DNA from: Hyphomicrobium_A sp963812795
GTDB taxonomy: Bacteria; Pseudomonadota; Alphaproteobacteria; Rhizobiales; Hyphomicrobiaceae
DNA: 64,000 bases
Reading direction: 5' to 3'
NCBI GenBank assembly: GCA_963812795.1
Contig: CAWEWG010000004.1
Span: forward strand, 53,201 to 117,200
A program made the translations under genes and the position numbers. This document shows positions 1-9,334 of the stretch, one piece after another (position 1 is the first letter of the stretch; every line of letters begins with the position of its first letter). The notes under the pieces are model-generated. The model searched no databases, was not told the origin of the DNA, and saw only the letters and a list, made by a program, of their open reading frames with translations.

Positions 1-162
1 CTCGGTCTCGAAGGAGATGCGCGCGCCTTCGTCGAGACTGTTGATGCCGGCGCGCTCGACCGCGGTGACGTGCACGAACACGTCCTTGCCGCCGTCATCG
101 GGCTTGATGAAGCCGTAGCCCTTTTGCGAGTTGTAGAACTTTATGGTGCCGCTCTGGCGCAT
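1..162 (-). CDS. Cold-shock protein (CspA family), 3' end outside window
   Basis: The visible 54 N-terminal residues form the start of a CspA-type OB fold, a single-stranded nucleic acid binder that acts as an RNA chaperone. RNP1 is visible as KGYGFIKP and RNP2 as DVFVHV, the two signature strands with the RNA-stacking aromatics. The start at 162 is supported by a GGAG Shine-Dalgarno about 7 bases upstream. The gene leaves the window at base 1, so roughly the last quarter of a 70-residue protein is missing. The product is clear; which csp paralogue it is cannot be told. Confidence 0.93.
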   Translation of the reverse strand, partial: MRQSGTIKFYNSQKGYGFIKPDDGGKDVFVHVTAVERAGINSLDEGARISFETE

Positions 163-385
163 CGCAATCTCCTAACGTGCGCGACAACGAAAACGGCGCG
201 ACTCGCGTGGAGGCGCACCGGGGGGATGCTCGGAAAACTGGCCGCAACGCGGGAAGGGAAAAGCGCAGAAAAGCATGCGCGCGACAATCTCAAAGCTGCG
301 TAGTGTCTTCACCCGGGTCGATCATGCGCCCGAGCCATCGAAAGTATCGGAGAAAACAATCATCGAGGCAAGAGGCTGACCGCTC

Positions 386-1241
386 TCACGCCGCTTCCGT
401 GCCGAGCTCCTCAACCTTAAATCCGGCGCCTTCACCCTGGGCTAGTACACGGGTCAGCTCCGGCAGCAGAGCGTCTAGCTTCGAAGACAAAGTAAACGGC
501 GCATTCACGGCGATGAGGCCGGCGCCGTTGAGGCGTGTCTGGTCGGCGGACCCGCGGATCATCAACTCGATCGCCGTCGCCTTCGGAAACCCGAGCGCCG
601 CCACTTCGCGACGGAAGGCGGCAACAGGCGCGACCTCCTTGATGGGATACCAGAGCAGGAACGTGCCCGTCGCAAAGCGGCGCGCCGCTTCCTTCAATCC
701 GCCGACGAGGCGCGTCGAGCTCGCCTGTCTGCTCGAACGCCGGATCGATCAACATCACCCCGCGCCGCTCGGGTGGCGGCAGCAGCGCCTTCAACGCCGT
801 CCACGCATCGAGCGCCATCACGCGCACCTGCGGGTCGTGCGCAAAATGTCGTTTCAACTCATCCTGGTCTTCGGGATGCAGCTCGTTGACGACCAGGCGA
901 TCGTCGGCGCGCATCAATTCGCGGGCAAGCAGCGGGCTACCCGGATACCGCACAAGCGCACCGCCCGGATTGAGCCGCCGCACGATGTCGAGGTATGGCG
1001 CCAATACCTCTGCCGCGGCCGGCGACAGCTTTGCGGCCATCAACCTCCCGATGCCCTCGCGCCATTCGCCGGTCTTCTGCGCCGCTTCGGAAGTGAGGTC
1101 GTAAACGCCGATGCCGGCGTGCGTATCAATGACACGGAAGGGCGCGGGCTTGAGCTTCAAGTGCTCGATGACCAAAGCCAGGACGGCGTGCTTGACGACG
1201 TCGGCGAAATTTCCGGCGTGATAGGCGTGGCGGTAGTTCAT
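386..1241 (-). CDS. rlmJ: 23S rRNA (adenine-2030-N6)-methyltransferase RlmJ, one frame break
   Basis: RlmJ methylates A2030 of 23S rRNA with S-adenosylmethionine. The N-terminus MNYRHAYHAGNFADVVKH is diagnostic of the family; the SAM loop is DTHAGIGVYDL, and the NPPF-like catalytic motif appears as IDPAFEQ. Near 710-716 the reading frame changes: one extra G after the GEL-D codons shifts the frame, and the protein continues in the next frame with GLKEAARRFATGTFLLWYPIK to the stop at 386. Joined length is about 284 residues, normal for the family. Both halves are well conserved, so I take the break as a base-call error rather than a dead gene. Confidence 0.88.
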
Positions 1242-1244
1242 AGG

Positions 1245-1448
1245 CGAGGGTTCAGCGCGCCACGGCCCGTGCTGTCAAGGGCGGCGCGCCCACGCAAAGA
1301 GGGACCGTGTGCAAATTCTTTTGCCCTGTTCCCTTGGGAACCGCGCGCCGCGGCAGCGGATGGCATTGTCGGGTCATCGAGAGCACGGAAGGCCCACGCT
1401 CCTGACGCGCTCTCTCGGGTTTAGCTCCCCGTCTCCTCCTGACCTTGA
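1245..1448 (+). ncRNA. Possible small RNA ending at an orphan plus-strand terminator
   Basis: Between two minus-strand genes (rlmJ start at 1241, holC end at 1493) there is no plus-strand protein I can support, yet a canonical intrinsic terminator oriented for plus-strand transcription sits at 1449-1479. The stretch also contains a weaker inverted repeat (CGAGAGC near 1379 against a GCTCTCTCG near 1410). This combination suggests a short plus-strand transcript. I do not recognise a known RNA family and see no convincing promoter, so this is inference only. Confidence 0.25.
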
Positions 1449-1479
1449 AGCCCCGCGCTCCCCCGCGGGGCTTTTTTTT
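1449..1479 (+). terminator. Intrinsic terminator, plus strand
   Basis: A perfect 9-bp stem AGCCCCGCG / CGCGGGGCT (1449-1457 and 1464-1472) closes a 6-base loop and is followed directly by a run of eight T on the plus strand. The A-rich opposite side does not make a good terminator for the minus strand genes. No plus-strand gene lies upstream. Confidence 0.8.
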
Positions 1480-1492
1480 GCCGGGACCCCGG

Positions 1493-1966
1493 CTAGGCCT
1501 TGCGCTCCCACTTGCCCGCGGCGCTCTGCTGCCAATAGGTCACCGGACAGCCCGCGCCTTTGGCCGCCGTCCATTGGCCGCGCGCAACCTTCACAGCCTC
1601 CGCGTCGTTGCCGTCGAACATGTAGACGATGCGAACGAAACCGGAGAAGGCCTCCGCCGCAGCGCCGTCGACGAGGAAGCGCACGCCGGCGCCGTTGGGC
1701 GTTTCTGCCGTTGTCGTCAGGTAGACGGGCTGCTCTGCGGCATGGCCGTCCTTGGCCGCGCCGTGCGCGAGGAAACTGTCTTCCTTGTAGGTCCACAGAG
1801 CCAGATCGATGGCCGCCAGCCGCTCTTGCGAGCCGGCCTGCACGACGGCGCGCCAGCCGCGCTCCAGCGTTTTCTCAACGAGGGTCGGCAGCACCATCTC
1901 GAGTGTCTGCTGCTCGAGGTGATAGAAAAGCACCTCGGTCGGTGCTGCTGTATTCGGCTCGCTCAT
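1493..1966 (-). CDS. holC: DNA polymerase III chi subunit HolC
   Basis: A 157-residue protein of the HolC family, the clamp-loader accessory subunit that links the gamma complex to SSB. Family signs are the opening EVLFYHLEQQTLEMVLPTLVEKTLERGWRA region, the WTYKEDSFLAHG segment and the PVYLTTT strand. I chose the ATG at 1966 (MSEPNTA) over an in-frame upstream codon at 2020 because alignment to the family starts there; no strong ribosome site marks it. In other bacteria holC often follows pepA, but no pepA is visible here. Confidence 0.88.
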   Translation of the reverse strand: MSEPNTAAPTEVLFYHLEQQTLEMVLPTLVEKTLERGWRAVVQAGSQERLAAIDLALWTYKEDSFLAHGAAKDGHAAEQPVYLTTTAETPNGAGVRFLVDGAAAEAFSGFVRIVYMFDGNDAEAVKVARGQWTAAKGAGCPVTYWQQSAAGKWERKA

Positions 1967-2213
1967 CCGGGAACTATAGCCGCACCGACGCGCCATTGCA
2001 TGCCGTGCATAGCTTGGCAAAACATGCTGCGGCGCAAAGCCGAAAAGCCCTTGCGCCGCCTAGGTGCCTTACCTACTTATCGTGGTCCGGAACGGCGCCA
2101 GACGTGCGGCTGTCGTCCGTGCGGGCGGTGAGCTTAGCGGCATCTTCGGGTTCGCCGCTGCTCCCGTCCCGCTGCATTTCCCCCGAACGTTGGAGACGAA
2201 GTCCCGCCAGTGC

Positions 2214-2501
2214 TCAACGCTTGCTGGTCAGGTATCTCTTCGGGACCTCGCCGGCGGCGACCAGAGCGTCGACGCAGCGACGCGACAATGCCCGGCGCGA
2301 GGCCAGCATGCAGCTGCGCAGCTCCGGTGTGCCGATCGAGTATTTCGCACAGAAGCGATAGTAGTCGCGTTCGCAGGCGGTGTTGACGCGCGCGGAGTAG
2401 GCGTTGGCCGCCGATCCGCATGCAAACATCATGAGTGCGGCCGCACCCGCCGCAGCCGCAATTAGCACCGGGCGCGCCCGGCCGTTAGAGCACTTCTGCA
2501 T
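2214..2501 (-). CDS. Small secreted cysteine-containing protein
   Basis: A 95-residue exported protein. Residues 1-34 form a signal peptide with an Ala-rich hydrophobic core ending around ANA-Y. The mature part has four cysteines in the pattern CERDYYRFC ... LRSCM ... RRCVDAL, which resembles a single unit of the cysteine-rich repeat proteins common in Rhizobiales (C-x2-D-x-x-R-x-C spacing). Function unknown. It lies alone between holC and der on the same strand, with 247 bases to holC, and continues in the same direction. Confidence 0.6.
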   Translation of the reverse strand: MQKCSNGRARPVLIAAAAGAAALMMFACGSAANAYSARVNTACERDYYRFCAKYSIGTPELRSCMLASRRALSRRCVDALVAAGEVPKRYLTSKR

Positions 2502-2640
2502 CGATCCCAGTCTCGCTAGAGCTTCCCCTCGGCCTCGCGGCCGCGAACTCACGTCCCCGCTGCAAGCTCGCAAATCCACGCTATCGCGTGCGCCGCTTCA
2601 AGAACAGTGACCGAGCTGCCTCGGGAGGGAAAAAACGTCC

Positions 2641-4008
2641 CTAGCTCTTATGCTTAGCGAAGGGATTTTCGCCCTTGCGGAGATTGAAGCGGAGCGGCAC
2701 GCCGGGCAGCTTGAAAGCATCGCGCAAACTGTTCGTGAGGTAGCGGATGTACGACTTCGGCAGGTCCGCGGGTCGCGAGCAGAAAGCAACGAACGTCGGC
2801 GGTCGCGCGGAAGGCTGGGTGATGTAGCGCAGCTTGATGCGACGACCACCGACAGCGGGCGGAGAATGACGCGCCATCGCTTCCTGCAGCCAGCGGTTCA
2901 AGTCGGACGTCGAAACGCGGCGGTTCCATAAGTCGTAGGCTTCGAGGACCGCCTTCGACAGCTTCTCGACGCCGCGCCCACTCAACGCCGAGAGCGGAAC
3001 GAGCGCCACGCCCTGCACCTGCGCCAGCCGCTCGGCCAACGCTTCCCGCAGCTCCTTCAGCATCTTCTGCTTTTCTTCGACGAGATCCCATTTGTTGATG
3101 GCGATGACGAGTGCGCGGCCCTCCTCCGTCACCAGATCGCCGATGGTCAGATCCTGGTGCTCCAGCGGACGTTCGGCGTCGATGAGAAGCACGACCACCT
3201 CGGCGAAGCGGATGGCGCGGATGGCGTCGCTGGCGCTGAGCTTCTCGGCGGTCTCGCTGATCTTGGCCTTGCGTCGCAACCCGGCGGTGTCGAACAGGCG
3301 CACCTTGCGTCCATGCCATTCTAGGTCGCTCGGCACGCTGTCGCGGGTCAGGCCCGGCTCGGGCCCGGTGATCATGCGCTCTTCGCCGAGCAGGGCGTTG
3401 ACGAGAGTCGACTTGCCGGCATTGGGGCGCCCGACGACGGCGACACGGATCGGTTTTGTCGTGGCCGACGCCTCTTCAGCTTCCGCGTCCGTCTTGTATT
3501 TCGGTTTCAACCCGAGCGCCGACAACATCTCGGCCTCGAGGTCGCTGAGGCCCTCCCCATGTTCGGCGGAAATGGCGACCGGCTCGCCGAAACCGAGCTC
3601 GAACGCCGCATAGAAGCCCTCCTCGGCCGCGCGGCTTTCGCTCTTGTTGGCAACGAGCACGATCGGACGGCCCGACGAGCGGACGAGTTTGGCGAACGAC
3701 TTGTCGTCGGACGTGATGCCTTCGCGCGCATCGACGACGAAGAGCACGAGGTCGGCCATGGCCAGTGCGGTCTCGCTTTGCTGGCGCATGCGCTCGGCAA
3801 TCGAGCCGCGCTTAGCCTGCTCGAGGCCCGCCGTGTCGACGATGGTCACGGGATTGCCGGCGAGATCGGCTTCCCCATCGCGTCGGTCACGCGTCAGTCC
3901 CGGCATGTCCGAGACGAGCGCGGTACGCCCGCCCGTCAGCCGGTTGAACAGCGTCGATTTGCCGACGTTGGGGCGGCCGATGATGGCGATGATGGGAGAA
4001 GCGGACAT
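2641..4008 (-). CDS. der: Ribosome assembly GTPase Der (EngA)
   Basis: Der is an essential tandem-GTPase that helps mature the 50S ribosomal subunit. The 455-residue protein shows two complete G domains: GRPNVGKS at 11-18 with DTAG at 58-61, and GRPNAGKS at 193-200 with a second DTAG and NKWD; a KH-like C-terminal domain ends in FAKHKS. The ATG at 4008 is preferred to an upstream in-frame codon because the G1 motif follows 10 residues later, as usual. It is the last gene of the yfgM-bamB-der group, a typical alphaproteobacterial order, with 108 bases to bamB. The frame is intact. Confidence 0.96.
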   Translation of the reverse strand: MSASPIIAIIGRPNVGKSTLFNRLTGGRTALVSDMPGLTRDRRDGEADLAGNPVTIVDTAGLEQAKRGSIAERMRQQSETALAMADLVLFVVDAREGITSDDKSFAKLVRSSGRPIVLVANKSESRAAEEGFYAAFELGFGEPVAISAEHGEGLSDLEAEMLSALGLKPKYKTDAEAEEASATTKPIRVAVVGRPNAGKSTLVNALLGEERMITGPEPGLTRDSVPSDLEWHGRKVRLFDTAGLRRKAKISETAEKLSASDAIRAIRFAEVVVLLIDAERPLEHQDLTIGDLVTEEGRALVIAINKWDLVEEKQKMLKELREALAERLAQVQGVALVPLSALSGRGVEKLSKAVLEAYDLWNRRVSTSDLNRWLQEAMARHSPPAVGGRRIKLRYITQPSARPPTFVAFCSRPADLPKSYIRYLTNSLRDAFKLPGVPLRFNLRKGENPFAKHKS

Positions 4009-4116
4009 TTGGTGAGGCCGGGGCGATTGCGTGGAGCGGCGCTTATCGCGCATTCGCTGCCCGGATGATAGAGATGCCGCCCAACCGGCCAGTTAAAGCC
4101 GGGCGCGCAAAGCGGC

Positions 4117-5487
4117 TTAGTTAAGCGCGATAAGCTTGGCGCTGTCCGTCAGCACATACATGCGCCCCTGCGCGATCACGGGGGCGACGTAGACGGCGCT
4201 GCCGAGATCCTTCTCGCCGCCGATCTTGCCGGTCGCGGCATCGACGCCGACGAGCGTGCCTGCCGAGGACGCCAGCCAGAGCGTCCCGCCCGCCAGCGTC
4301 GGGCCCGCCCAGGCGCCGGTACCGGGCAACTTGGTTGTCCATTGCGTCTTGCCGTCGGTGCGCGACAGCGCCATGAGCTGGCCCTGGGTATCGACGACGA
4401 AGACGCTGGCTCCGGCAACCGAGGGCGCCTGCGTGCCGGGCACGTTGATCGACCAAAGTCGCTCGCCGCTCTCGGCCTGCGTCGCGATCATCCGCCCAGC
4501 ATGACCAACGGCGAACACGGTGCCGTTGTCGATCGCGGGGCGGGCGGCGTCGCTCATCGATGTGAGCTGCGACGTCGTACGCGTCCGCGCGAGGTTCTCG
4601 GTCCACACCGACGAGCCGTCGGCCACGCGCATGGCGACGAGGTCGCCGGAGGGATACGGCACCACGACGATATCGCCGTCGACCGCCGGACTGGCATTGT
4701 TCATCAGGCTCGCCTGCTGCGGCAGACCACGCATCGACCACAGCTCGCCGCCGTCGGCACCGGCGAGGCAGAAAAAGCGGCCGTCGAGCGTGATGACGAA
4801 CACGCGATCGCCGACCGCGGTGGGCGCCGCACGCACGGGCGCCTCGAGCTGCTTTTCCCAGATCGACTTGCCGTTTTGTGGATCGAGGGCGACGACGTTG
4901 CCGTAGCCGCTCGCCGCATAAAGCCGTCCGCCGTCGATGGCGAGACCGCCACCATAGCCGCCGCCGCTACCGCCGCCGCCGAGCGAGTACCAACTGCCGC
5001 TCGACTCGCGCTTAGGCTTCAGCGAGGTGCGCCAGGCGGAGGAGCCCCCGGTATTCGAGAAAGCGCTGACGGTTCCGTCGGCGTCGAGGGTGAAGACTTG
5101 GCCGTTATAGACGAGAGGGCTGGCGGTGATACGTCCGACGCTGCCCGATCCCGTCCCGGCATCGGCAGTCCAAACGACGTTGGCAGCGCCGCCAAAGGCT
5201 AGATTGCCGGGAGAATTGTTGGGCGCACCGCCGGCCTGCGCCCATGTGTCGTTGACCCGCGGCGCCGGCAGGACGATCGGCGCGCTGGCGTCCGCCAACT
5301 CGCCCGTCACCGGCCCCGCCGGCTGCATAATGGAGATGCGCTTGCCGGGGAGCGGGACTGCCTTCTCGGCGAAGGGATTGAGGTTGGCGAGCTTGGGGAG
5401 CGAAGGCCCGTCACCGGCGCAACCGGAAAGCAGCACGAGCGAGGAAAGCCCCGCCCCTATCACGCCGCTCTGCCGCGTCCCCCTCAT
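4117..5487 (-). CDS. bamB: Outer membrane assembly lipoprotein BamB
   Basis: BamB is the beta-propeller lipoprotein of the BAM complex that inserts outer membrane proteins. The 456-residue product has a lipoprotein signal with lipobox LLSGC (Cys23) and repeated PQQ-like blades, visible as recurring patterns of the type GRLYAASGYGNVVALDPQNG and WTTKLPG. A Gly-rich loop near residue 165 is unusual but within the family's range. The ATG at 5487 is 10 bases from the yfgM stop, so the two are co-transcribed and probably translationally coupled. PQQ-repeat proteins of other function exist, but lipobox, length and neighbours fit BamB. Confidence 0.9.
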   Translation of the reverse strand: MRGTRQSGVIGAGLSSLVLLSGCAGDGPSLPKLANLNPFAEKAVPLPGKRISIMQPAGPVTGELADASAPIVLPAPRVNDTWAQAGGAPNNSPGNLAFGGAANVVWTADAGTGSGSVGRITASPLVYNGQVFTLDADGTVSAFSNTGGSSAWRTSLKPKRESSGSWYSLGGGGSGGGYGGGLAIDGGRLYAASGYGNVVALDPQNGKSIWEKQLEAPVRAAPTAVGDRVFVITLDGRFFCLAGADGGELWSMRGLPQQASLMNNASPAVDGDIVVVPYPSGDLVAMRVADGSSVWTENLARTRTTSQLTSMSDAARPAIDNGTVFAVGHAGRMIATQAESGERLWSINVPGTQAPSVAGASVFVVDTQGQLMALSRTDGKTQWTTKLPGTGAWAGPTLAGGTLWLASSAGTLVGVDAATGKIGGEKDLGSAVYVAPVIAQGRMYVLTDSAKLIALN

Positions 5488-5497
5488 GTATCCCCAC

Positions 5498-6289
5498 TCA
5501 GTCCTTTTTAGCGGGCGGCGGTGTCGCCGGCGGCGCAGCGCCTGCCTGTGGCGCTGCATTCGTAGGTTGCGAAGTCGGCGGCGGTGCGGCGGGCGCAGCC
5601 GGCGTGTTGCTCGTCGATTTCTTGGCGATCTCTTCGGCTGCGATCTCCGCCATCACGATCTGGGCTCGCTCGGTGATGCTCTGCGGCGTCGACTGATCAA
5701 CGAACAGCGGCGTCAGGATCGTGCGTGCGTCGTTCGACTTGCCGGCCTTGAATGCCGCCAGCCCCAACAACTCACGCGCGCTGAAGCGCCAGGAGCTGGT
5801 GTCGCTCATTAAAGGGGTGAGCCGATTCTCCATCTCGGTAAAGTCGGCCTCGCCGATGCGAAGGCCCGCAGCCTGCAGTCGGGCAAAGTCCCGCAGTGTG
5901 GCGTCGGCGCTGTTGTCGTTGACCAGTGCCTCGTAAGTAGCGACCGCCTCTGCCTTCTTGCCCTGCTTAGCCTGCGATCCGGCAAGTTGCAGCTGCGCAA
6001 GGGCGCGATAGCCCCCGGCGCCGTCCACAGCGATCTTCTCGAACTCCTTCTCGGCGCTGCCTTCCTTCTTGTCGGTGACGAGGAGCATCGCCTCCTCATA
6101 GCGCGCGCCGGATTCCTGGGCGGCGGTCAGACGGGAACTCTCCCAGTACTTGAAGCCGAGCACGCCGAACACGATCGCAGCAGCGGCAGCGAAGATGTAC
6201 GTACCGTATTGCTTCCAGATCTTCTCGAGGCGTTCGCGCCTCAGCTCTTCTTCGACTTCGCGGAGAAGACCGTCGTCCTGCTGTGCCAT
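5498..6289 (-). CDS. YfgM-like single-pass TPR protein (SecYEG/BAM-associated)
   Basis: A 263-residue inner-membrane protein: charged cytoplasmic N-terminus (about 1-28), one transmembrane helix (about 30-50, FAAAAAIVFGVLGFKYW), and a periplasmic helical region with TPR-like repeats. This is the architecture of YfgM, an accessory of the SecYEG translocon encoded next to bamB. The last 40 residues are a Pro/Ala/Thr-rich low-complexity tail. It is first in the yfgM-bamB-der run. Family assignment is from architecture and context. Confidence 0.8.
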   Translation of the reverse strand: MAQQDDGLLREVEEELRRERLEKIWKQYGTYIFAAAAAIVFGVLGFKYWESSRLTAAQESGARYEEAMLLVTDKKEGSAEKEFEKIAVDGAGGYRALAQLQLAGSQAKQGKKAEAVATYEALVNDNSADATLRDFARLQAAGLRIGEADFTEMENRLTPLMSDTSSWRFSARELLGLAAFKAGKSNDARTILTPLFVDQSTPQSITERAQIVMAEIAAEEIAKKSTSNTPAAPAAPPPTSQPTNAAPQAGAAPPATPPPAKKD

Positions 6290-6432
6290 CGCGATTTCAG
6301 CCCCTGAACCTTGGCGCGTTTCTTATCCGAGGCCCGGCCGGGCTCTGGAAGCCGCATACATAGCCGACGGCATCCTCTGCGCAAGCGCTCGATCGGGTTG
6401 AGCCAACCCAGGGATGCCGCCCCCGGGCATTC

Positions 6433-7344
6433 CTAAGCCTTGCTGCTTGGGTTTTTCGACTTTTTCGTGGCTTTGCCGCCGGTTGCACCGACACGTTCGA
6501 CCGTTCGCGGCTCCTTGGTCGGCGTCCCATCCTGCATGGCGTAGGTGTGTTCCGGCGTGGGGAAGGCGCGCGTGCGCACGTCCCTTGAGTAGGAGCGGAT
6601 GGCGTCCTCGATGACCTCGCCGACCTTGCCGAATTTCTTGACGAAGCGCGGCACGCGCGGGCTGAGGCCGAGCATGTCCTCCATGACGAGGATCTGGCCG
6701 TCACAGGCGAGCGAGGCCCCTATGCCAATGGTCGGAATGGGGATCGATGCGGTGATGCGTTGCGCCAAAGGCTCGGTGATCGCCTCCAGCACGACCGCAA
6801 ATGCGCCGGCATCGGCAATCGCGCGGGCATCGGCTTCTATTGCCGCCCATTCCGCCCGTCGACGACCCTGGGCCTTGAAGCCGCCGATGACATTCACCGA
6901 TTGCGGCGTCAATCCGACATGCGACATGACCGGAATGCCGCGATCGACGAGATAGCGGATCGTTTCCGCCATGCGTTTGCCGCCCTCAATCTTAACAGCG
7001 CCACAGTCGGTCTCTTTCATTACCTTCGCGCAGTTTCTGAAGGCGACAGGCGGGCTCTCCTCGTACGAGCCGAATGGCATGTCGACGACGACGAGCGCAC
7101 GCCGCGCACCGCGAACGACCGCGCGTCCGTGCATGATCATCAATTCGAGGGGGACCGGAACGGTTGTCTCATAGCCGTGCATAACCATCCCGAGGCTGTC
7201 GCCAACCAGCAGGAAGTCGCAATAGCGGTCGGCGATGGCGGCCGTGTGCGCATGGTAGGCAGTGAGCGCGACGATCGGCTGGCGCTTTTTCATCGCCGTA
7301 ATATCGGGCGCCATCAGGCGCTTCTGGGTAGTGTGAACGGACAT
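6433..7344 (-). CDS. panB: Ketopantoate hydroxymethyltransferase PanB
   Basis: PanB transfers a hydroxymethyl group from 5,10-methylene-THF to 2-oxoisovalerate, the first committed step of pantothenate synthesis. The 303-residue protein carries the family blocks LTAYHAHTAAIADR, DFLLVGDSLGMVMHGYETT (metal and substrate site), GAVKIEGG, the strand PVMSHVGLTPQSVN and PTIGIGA. A 25-residue basic C-terminal extension beyond the usual end is lysine- and serine-rich. panC is not adjacent. 143 bases separate it from yfgM downstream. Confidence 0.96.
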   Translation of the reverse strand: MSVHTTQKRLMAPDITAMKKRQPIVALTAYHAHTAAIADRYCDFLLVGDSLGMVMHGYETTVPVPLELMIMHGRAVVRGARRALVVVDMPFGSYEESPPVAFRNCAKVMKETDCGAVKIEGGKRMAETIRYLVDRGIPVMSHVGLTPQSVNVIGGFKAQGRRRAEWAAIEADARAIADAGAFAVVLEAITEPLAQRITASIPIPTIGIGASLACDGQILVMEDMLGLSPRVPRFVKKFGKVGEVIEDAIRSYSRDVRTRAFPTPEHTYAMQDGTPTKEPRTVERVGATGGKATKKSKNPSSKA

Positions 7345-7551
7345 GACAGGCAGGGTACTCGTTAAATGGACCGGCGTCGCGACAACCTAGTGATGAAGTG
7401 GCCTGCAAACCAGTGGCGCGCCTGCCGTGCCTCGCACACCACCTTTGAAATGATTTTCGATTTCAGAGCCTTGCTAACGAAGATTTAGGGTTAAAATCAT
7501 CATATAGATCGATCTCTTCAGAGACACTTCTCTTTTCGGCCGGGGGCTGCC
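7345..7551. promoter_or_regulatory. Divergent intergenic region panB / L,D-transpeptidase
   Basis: About 200 bases between two divergent start codons. Positions 7440-7530 are clearly AT-rich against the surrounding high-GC DNA, as expected for back-to-back promoters. I cannot name individual -35/-10 boxes with confidence. The transpeptidase appears to start at a TTG (7552) preceded by a GGGGG run 7-11 bases upstream, which is the best ribosome site in the stretch. Confidence 0.4.
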
Positions 7552-9273
7552 TTGCAGAAGATTGTAAAAACCGACATCGGCGCCGTTTCTGGCTGCCTGC
7601 GTATGACAACCGTCGCGGCGTTCCTCGGAGCGGCGCTGCTCGTTGCAGCGACGCCCGAACCGGCCCAGGCGCAGTTCTACACTTGGGGGCAGTGGGGCAA
7701 CCCGTCGCCCTGGCAGCAGAAGCCACGGCGCCGCCGCGCCGCGCCGCGCTTTGTCGAGCCGTCGGACGACAAGCCGGTCGTCGCTTTGCCCAAGCCGAGC
7801 GGCCCGCTGGTGCTCGTCGTCTCGATCGGCAAGCAGACGGTCACCGTCTATGACGACAACAAGGTGATCGCCAAATCGCCGATCTCGAGCGGCATGTCGG
7901 GCCACCCGACACCCACGGGTGTCTTCAGCATCCTGGAGAAGAACCGCTACCACTATTCAAATCTCTACGGCGGCGCGCCGATGCCGTTCATGCAGCGCGT
8001 CACCAACTCCGGCGTCGCCATGCACGCCGGTGACCTTCCCGGGTATCCGGCCTCGCATGGCTGCATCCGTCTCCCTTACCGCTTCGCGCAAAGCCTGTTC
8101 GGCATCACGGACGTCGGCGCGCGCGTCATCATCAGCGACGAAGACCTGACGCCGGCCGAGTTCAACAGCCCACGGCTCATCGCGCCGCTGCCGCCCGACA
8201 ACACGGCGGCGGCCCCGTCAGGTCCGCTGACCAATATTATCGCGGCGAGCCCCGCTGCAGCTGAGGGCAACGTGCCCCGCACGCGCGGCGCAGCCGCCGC
8301 GGCGCGCATCGCCGAGCGCAGCCGGCTCGTGTCGGCAATCGCCGAAGCGGAAAACGCCCGGTTGGCCGCCCAGAACCAGGCCATTGCAGCCGCCGCTGCG
8401 GTGCAAGAGGCGAAGGAGACGATCCGCAAGGAGCGCACGCAGGAGGGAAGCCTCGCCGAGCTGGCGCGCAAGGCCAGCAAGGCCGCCGACGCAGCCGCCA
8501 GCCGTTTCACCGACCTCACAGCCAAGATGGCCAAGATCGACACGTCGACGCTCGCGGCCGCAGATCTCGAGAAGCAGTCGGCCGAGGAACTTGCCGAAGA
8601 AGCGAAGATGCTCGACGCCGCAGACGCCGCAGTCGCAGCGAAGCGTACGGCCAATGCACAGTCGGCAAAAGCCAAGCAGGCCGTCGCAGACGCCGGCGCA
8701 CTCGACAAGGCGCGCAAGGTAGCGACCGACGACGTGAAAAGCGCCGAGGCCGTGGTAGAACAGGCCAAGGCCAATCTGGTCGCCGCCGACGCCCTCGAGG
8801 CGCGCAAAGATAGTCCCGTCTCGGTGTTTATCAGCGCCAAGACCGGACGCCTGACCGCCAAGCTCGGCTTCGCTCAAGTCATAGACGTGCCAGTGACCAT
8901 CGCCGGCCCGGGCCGCCCGCTCGGCACGCACGTGCTCACCGCCACCGCCTTCACCAACGGCGAGAAGGCACTGCGCTGGAACTCTGTCAGCTTGCGGCCG
9001 TCCGAGGGGACGCAATACGCGCGTCGCAAGAAGCGTCGCCACGACGACGAGGCACCGGTCGTCGCTGCCGGTCACGATGCCGACGCCGCCAGCGCGCTGG
9101 AGCGCATCGAGATTCCCAAGGAGACGGCCGAGCTGCTTGCCGAGCTGATGAAGCCAGGCTCCTCGTTCATCATCTCCGACTACGGCCTCAGCCGCGAGAC
9201 GAGCGCACGCACGGAATTCGTGGTCGAGCCGTGGCGCAGCCGTCCGGACAGCTCCGAGTCCCGCTACTACTGA
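7552..9273 (+). CDS. L,D-transpeptidase (YkuD) with coiled-coil and second C-terminal domain
   Basis: Cell-wall cross-linking or anchoring enzyme of the YkuD fold. Residues 1-41 are a signal peptide (cleavage near PAQA-Q). The catalytic domain runs from about 83 to 200, with His158 (MHAG) and the active motif SHGCIR at 168-173, Cys171 being the nucleophile. Residues about 230-400 are a very Ala-rich helical region of coiled-coil type. Residues 410-545 form another segment beginning SVFISAKTGRL that looks like a degenerate copy of the same fold without a Cys motif. The TTG start at 7552 has the better ribosome site than the ATG at 7603. Frame intact, 573 residues; such length is typical of Rhizobiales members. 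Confidence 0.88.
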   Translation: MQKIVKTDIGAVSGCLRMTTVAAFLGAALLVAATPEPAQAQFYTWGQWGNPSPWQQKPRRRRAAPRFVEPSDDKPVVALPKPSGPLVLVVSIGKQTVTVYDDNKVIAKSPISSGMSGHPTPTGVFSILEKNRYHYSNLYGGAPMPFMQRVTNSGVAMHAGDLPGYPASHGCIRLPYRFAQSLFGITDVGARVIISDEDLTPAEFNSPRLIAPLPPDNTAAAPSGPLTNIIAASPAAAEGNVPRTRGAAAAARIAERSRLVSAIAEAENARLAAQNQAIAAAAAVQEAKETIRKERTQEGSLAELARKASKAADAAASRFTDLTAKMAKIDTSTLAAADLEKQSAEELAEEAKMLDAADAAVAAKRTANAQSAKAKQAVADAGALDKARKVATDDVKSAEAVVEQAKANLVAADALEARKDSPVSVFISAKTGRLTAKLGFAQVIDVPVTIAGPGRPLGTHVLTATAFTNGEKALRWNSVSLRPSEGTQYARRKKRRHDDEAPVVAAGHDADAASALERIEIPKETAELLAELMKPGSSFIISDYGLSRETSARTEFVVEPWRSRPDSSESRYY

Positions 9274-9289
9274 CCTCGCAGCCGAGTGA

Positions 9290-9312
9290 ATCCCGGCAAC
9301 AAGTGCCGGGAT
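9290..9312. repeat. Short REP-like hairpin after the transpeptidase gene
   Basis: Perfect 9-bp inverted repeat ATCCCGGCA / TGCCGGGAT with a 5-base loop, 17 bases past the transpeptidase stop and between convergent genes. There is no T run. The arm resembles short repeats seen between genes of many alphaproteobacteria. Confidence 0.6.
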
Positions 9313-9334
9313 GACGTAGTGGGGACGCTGACGA

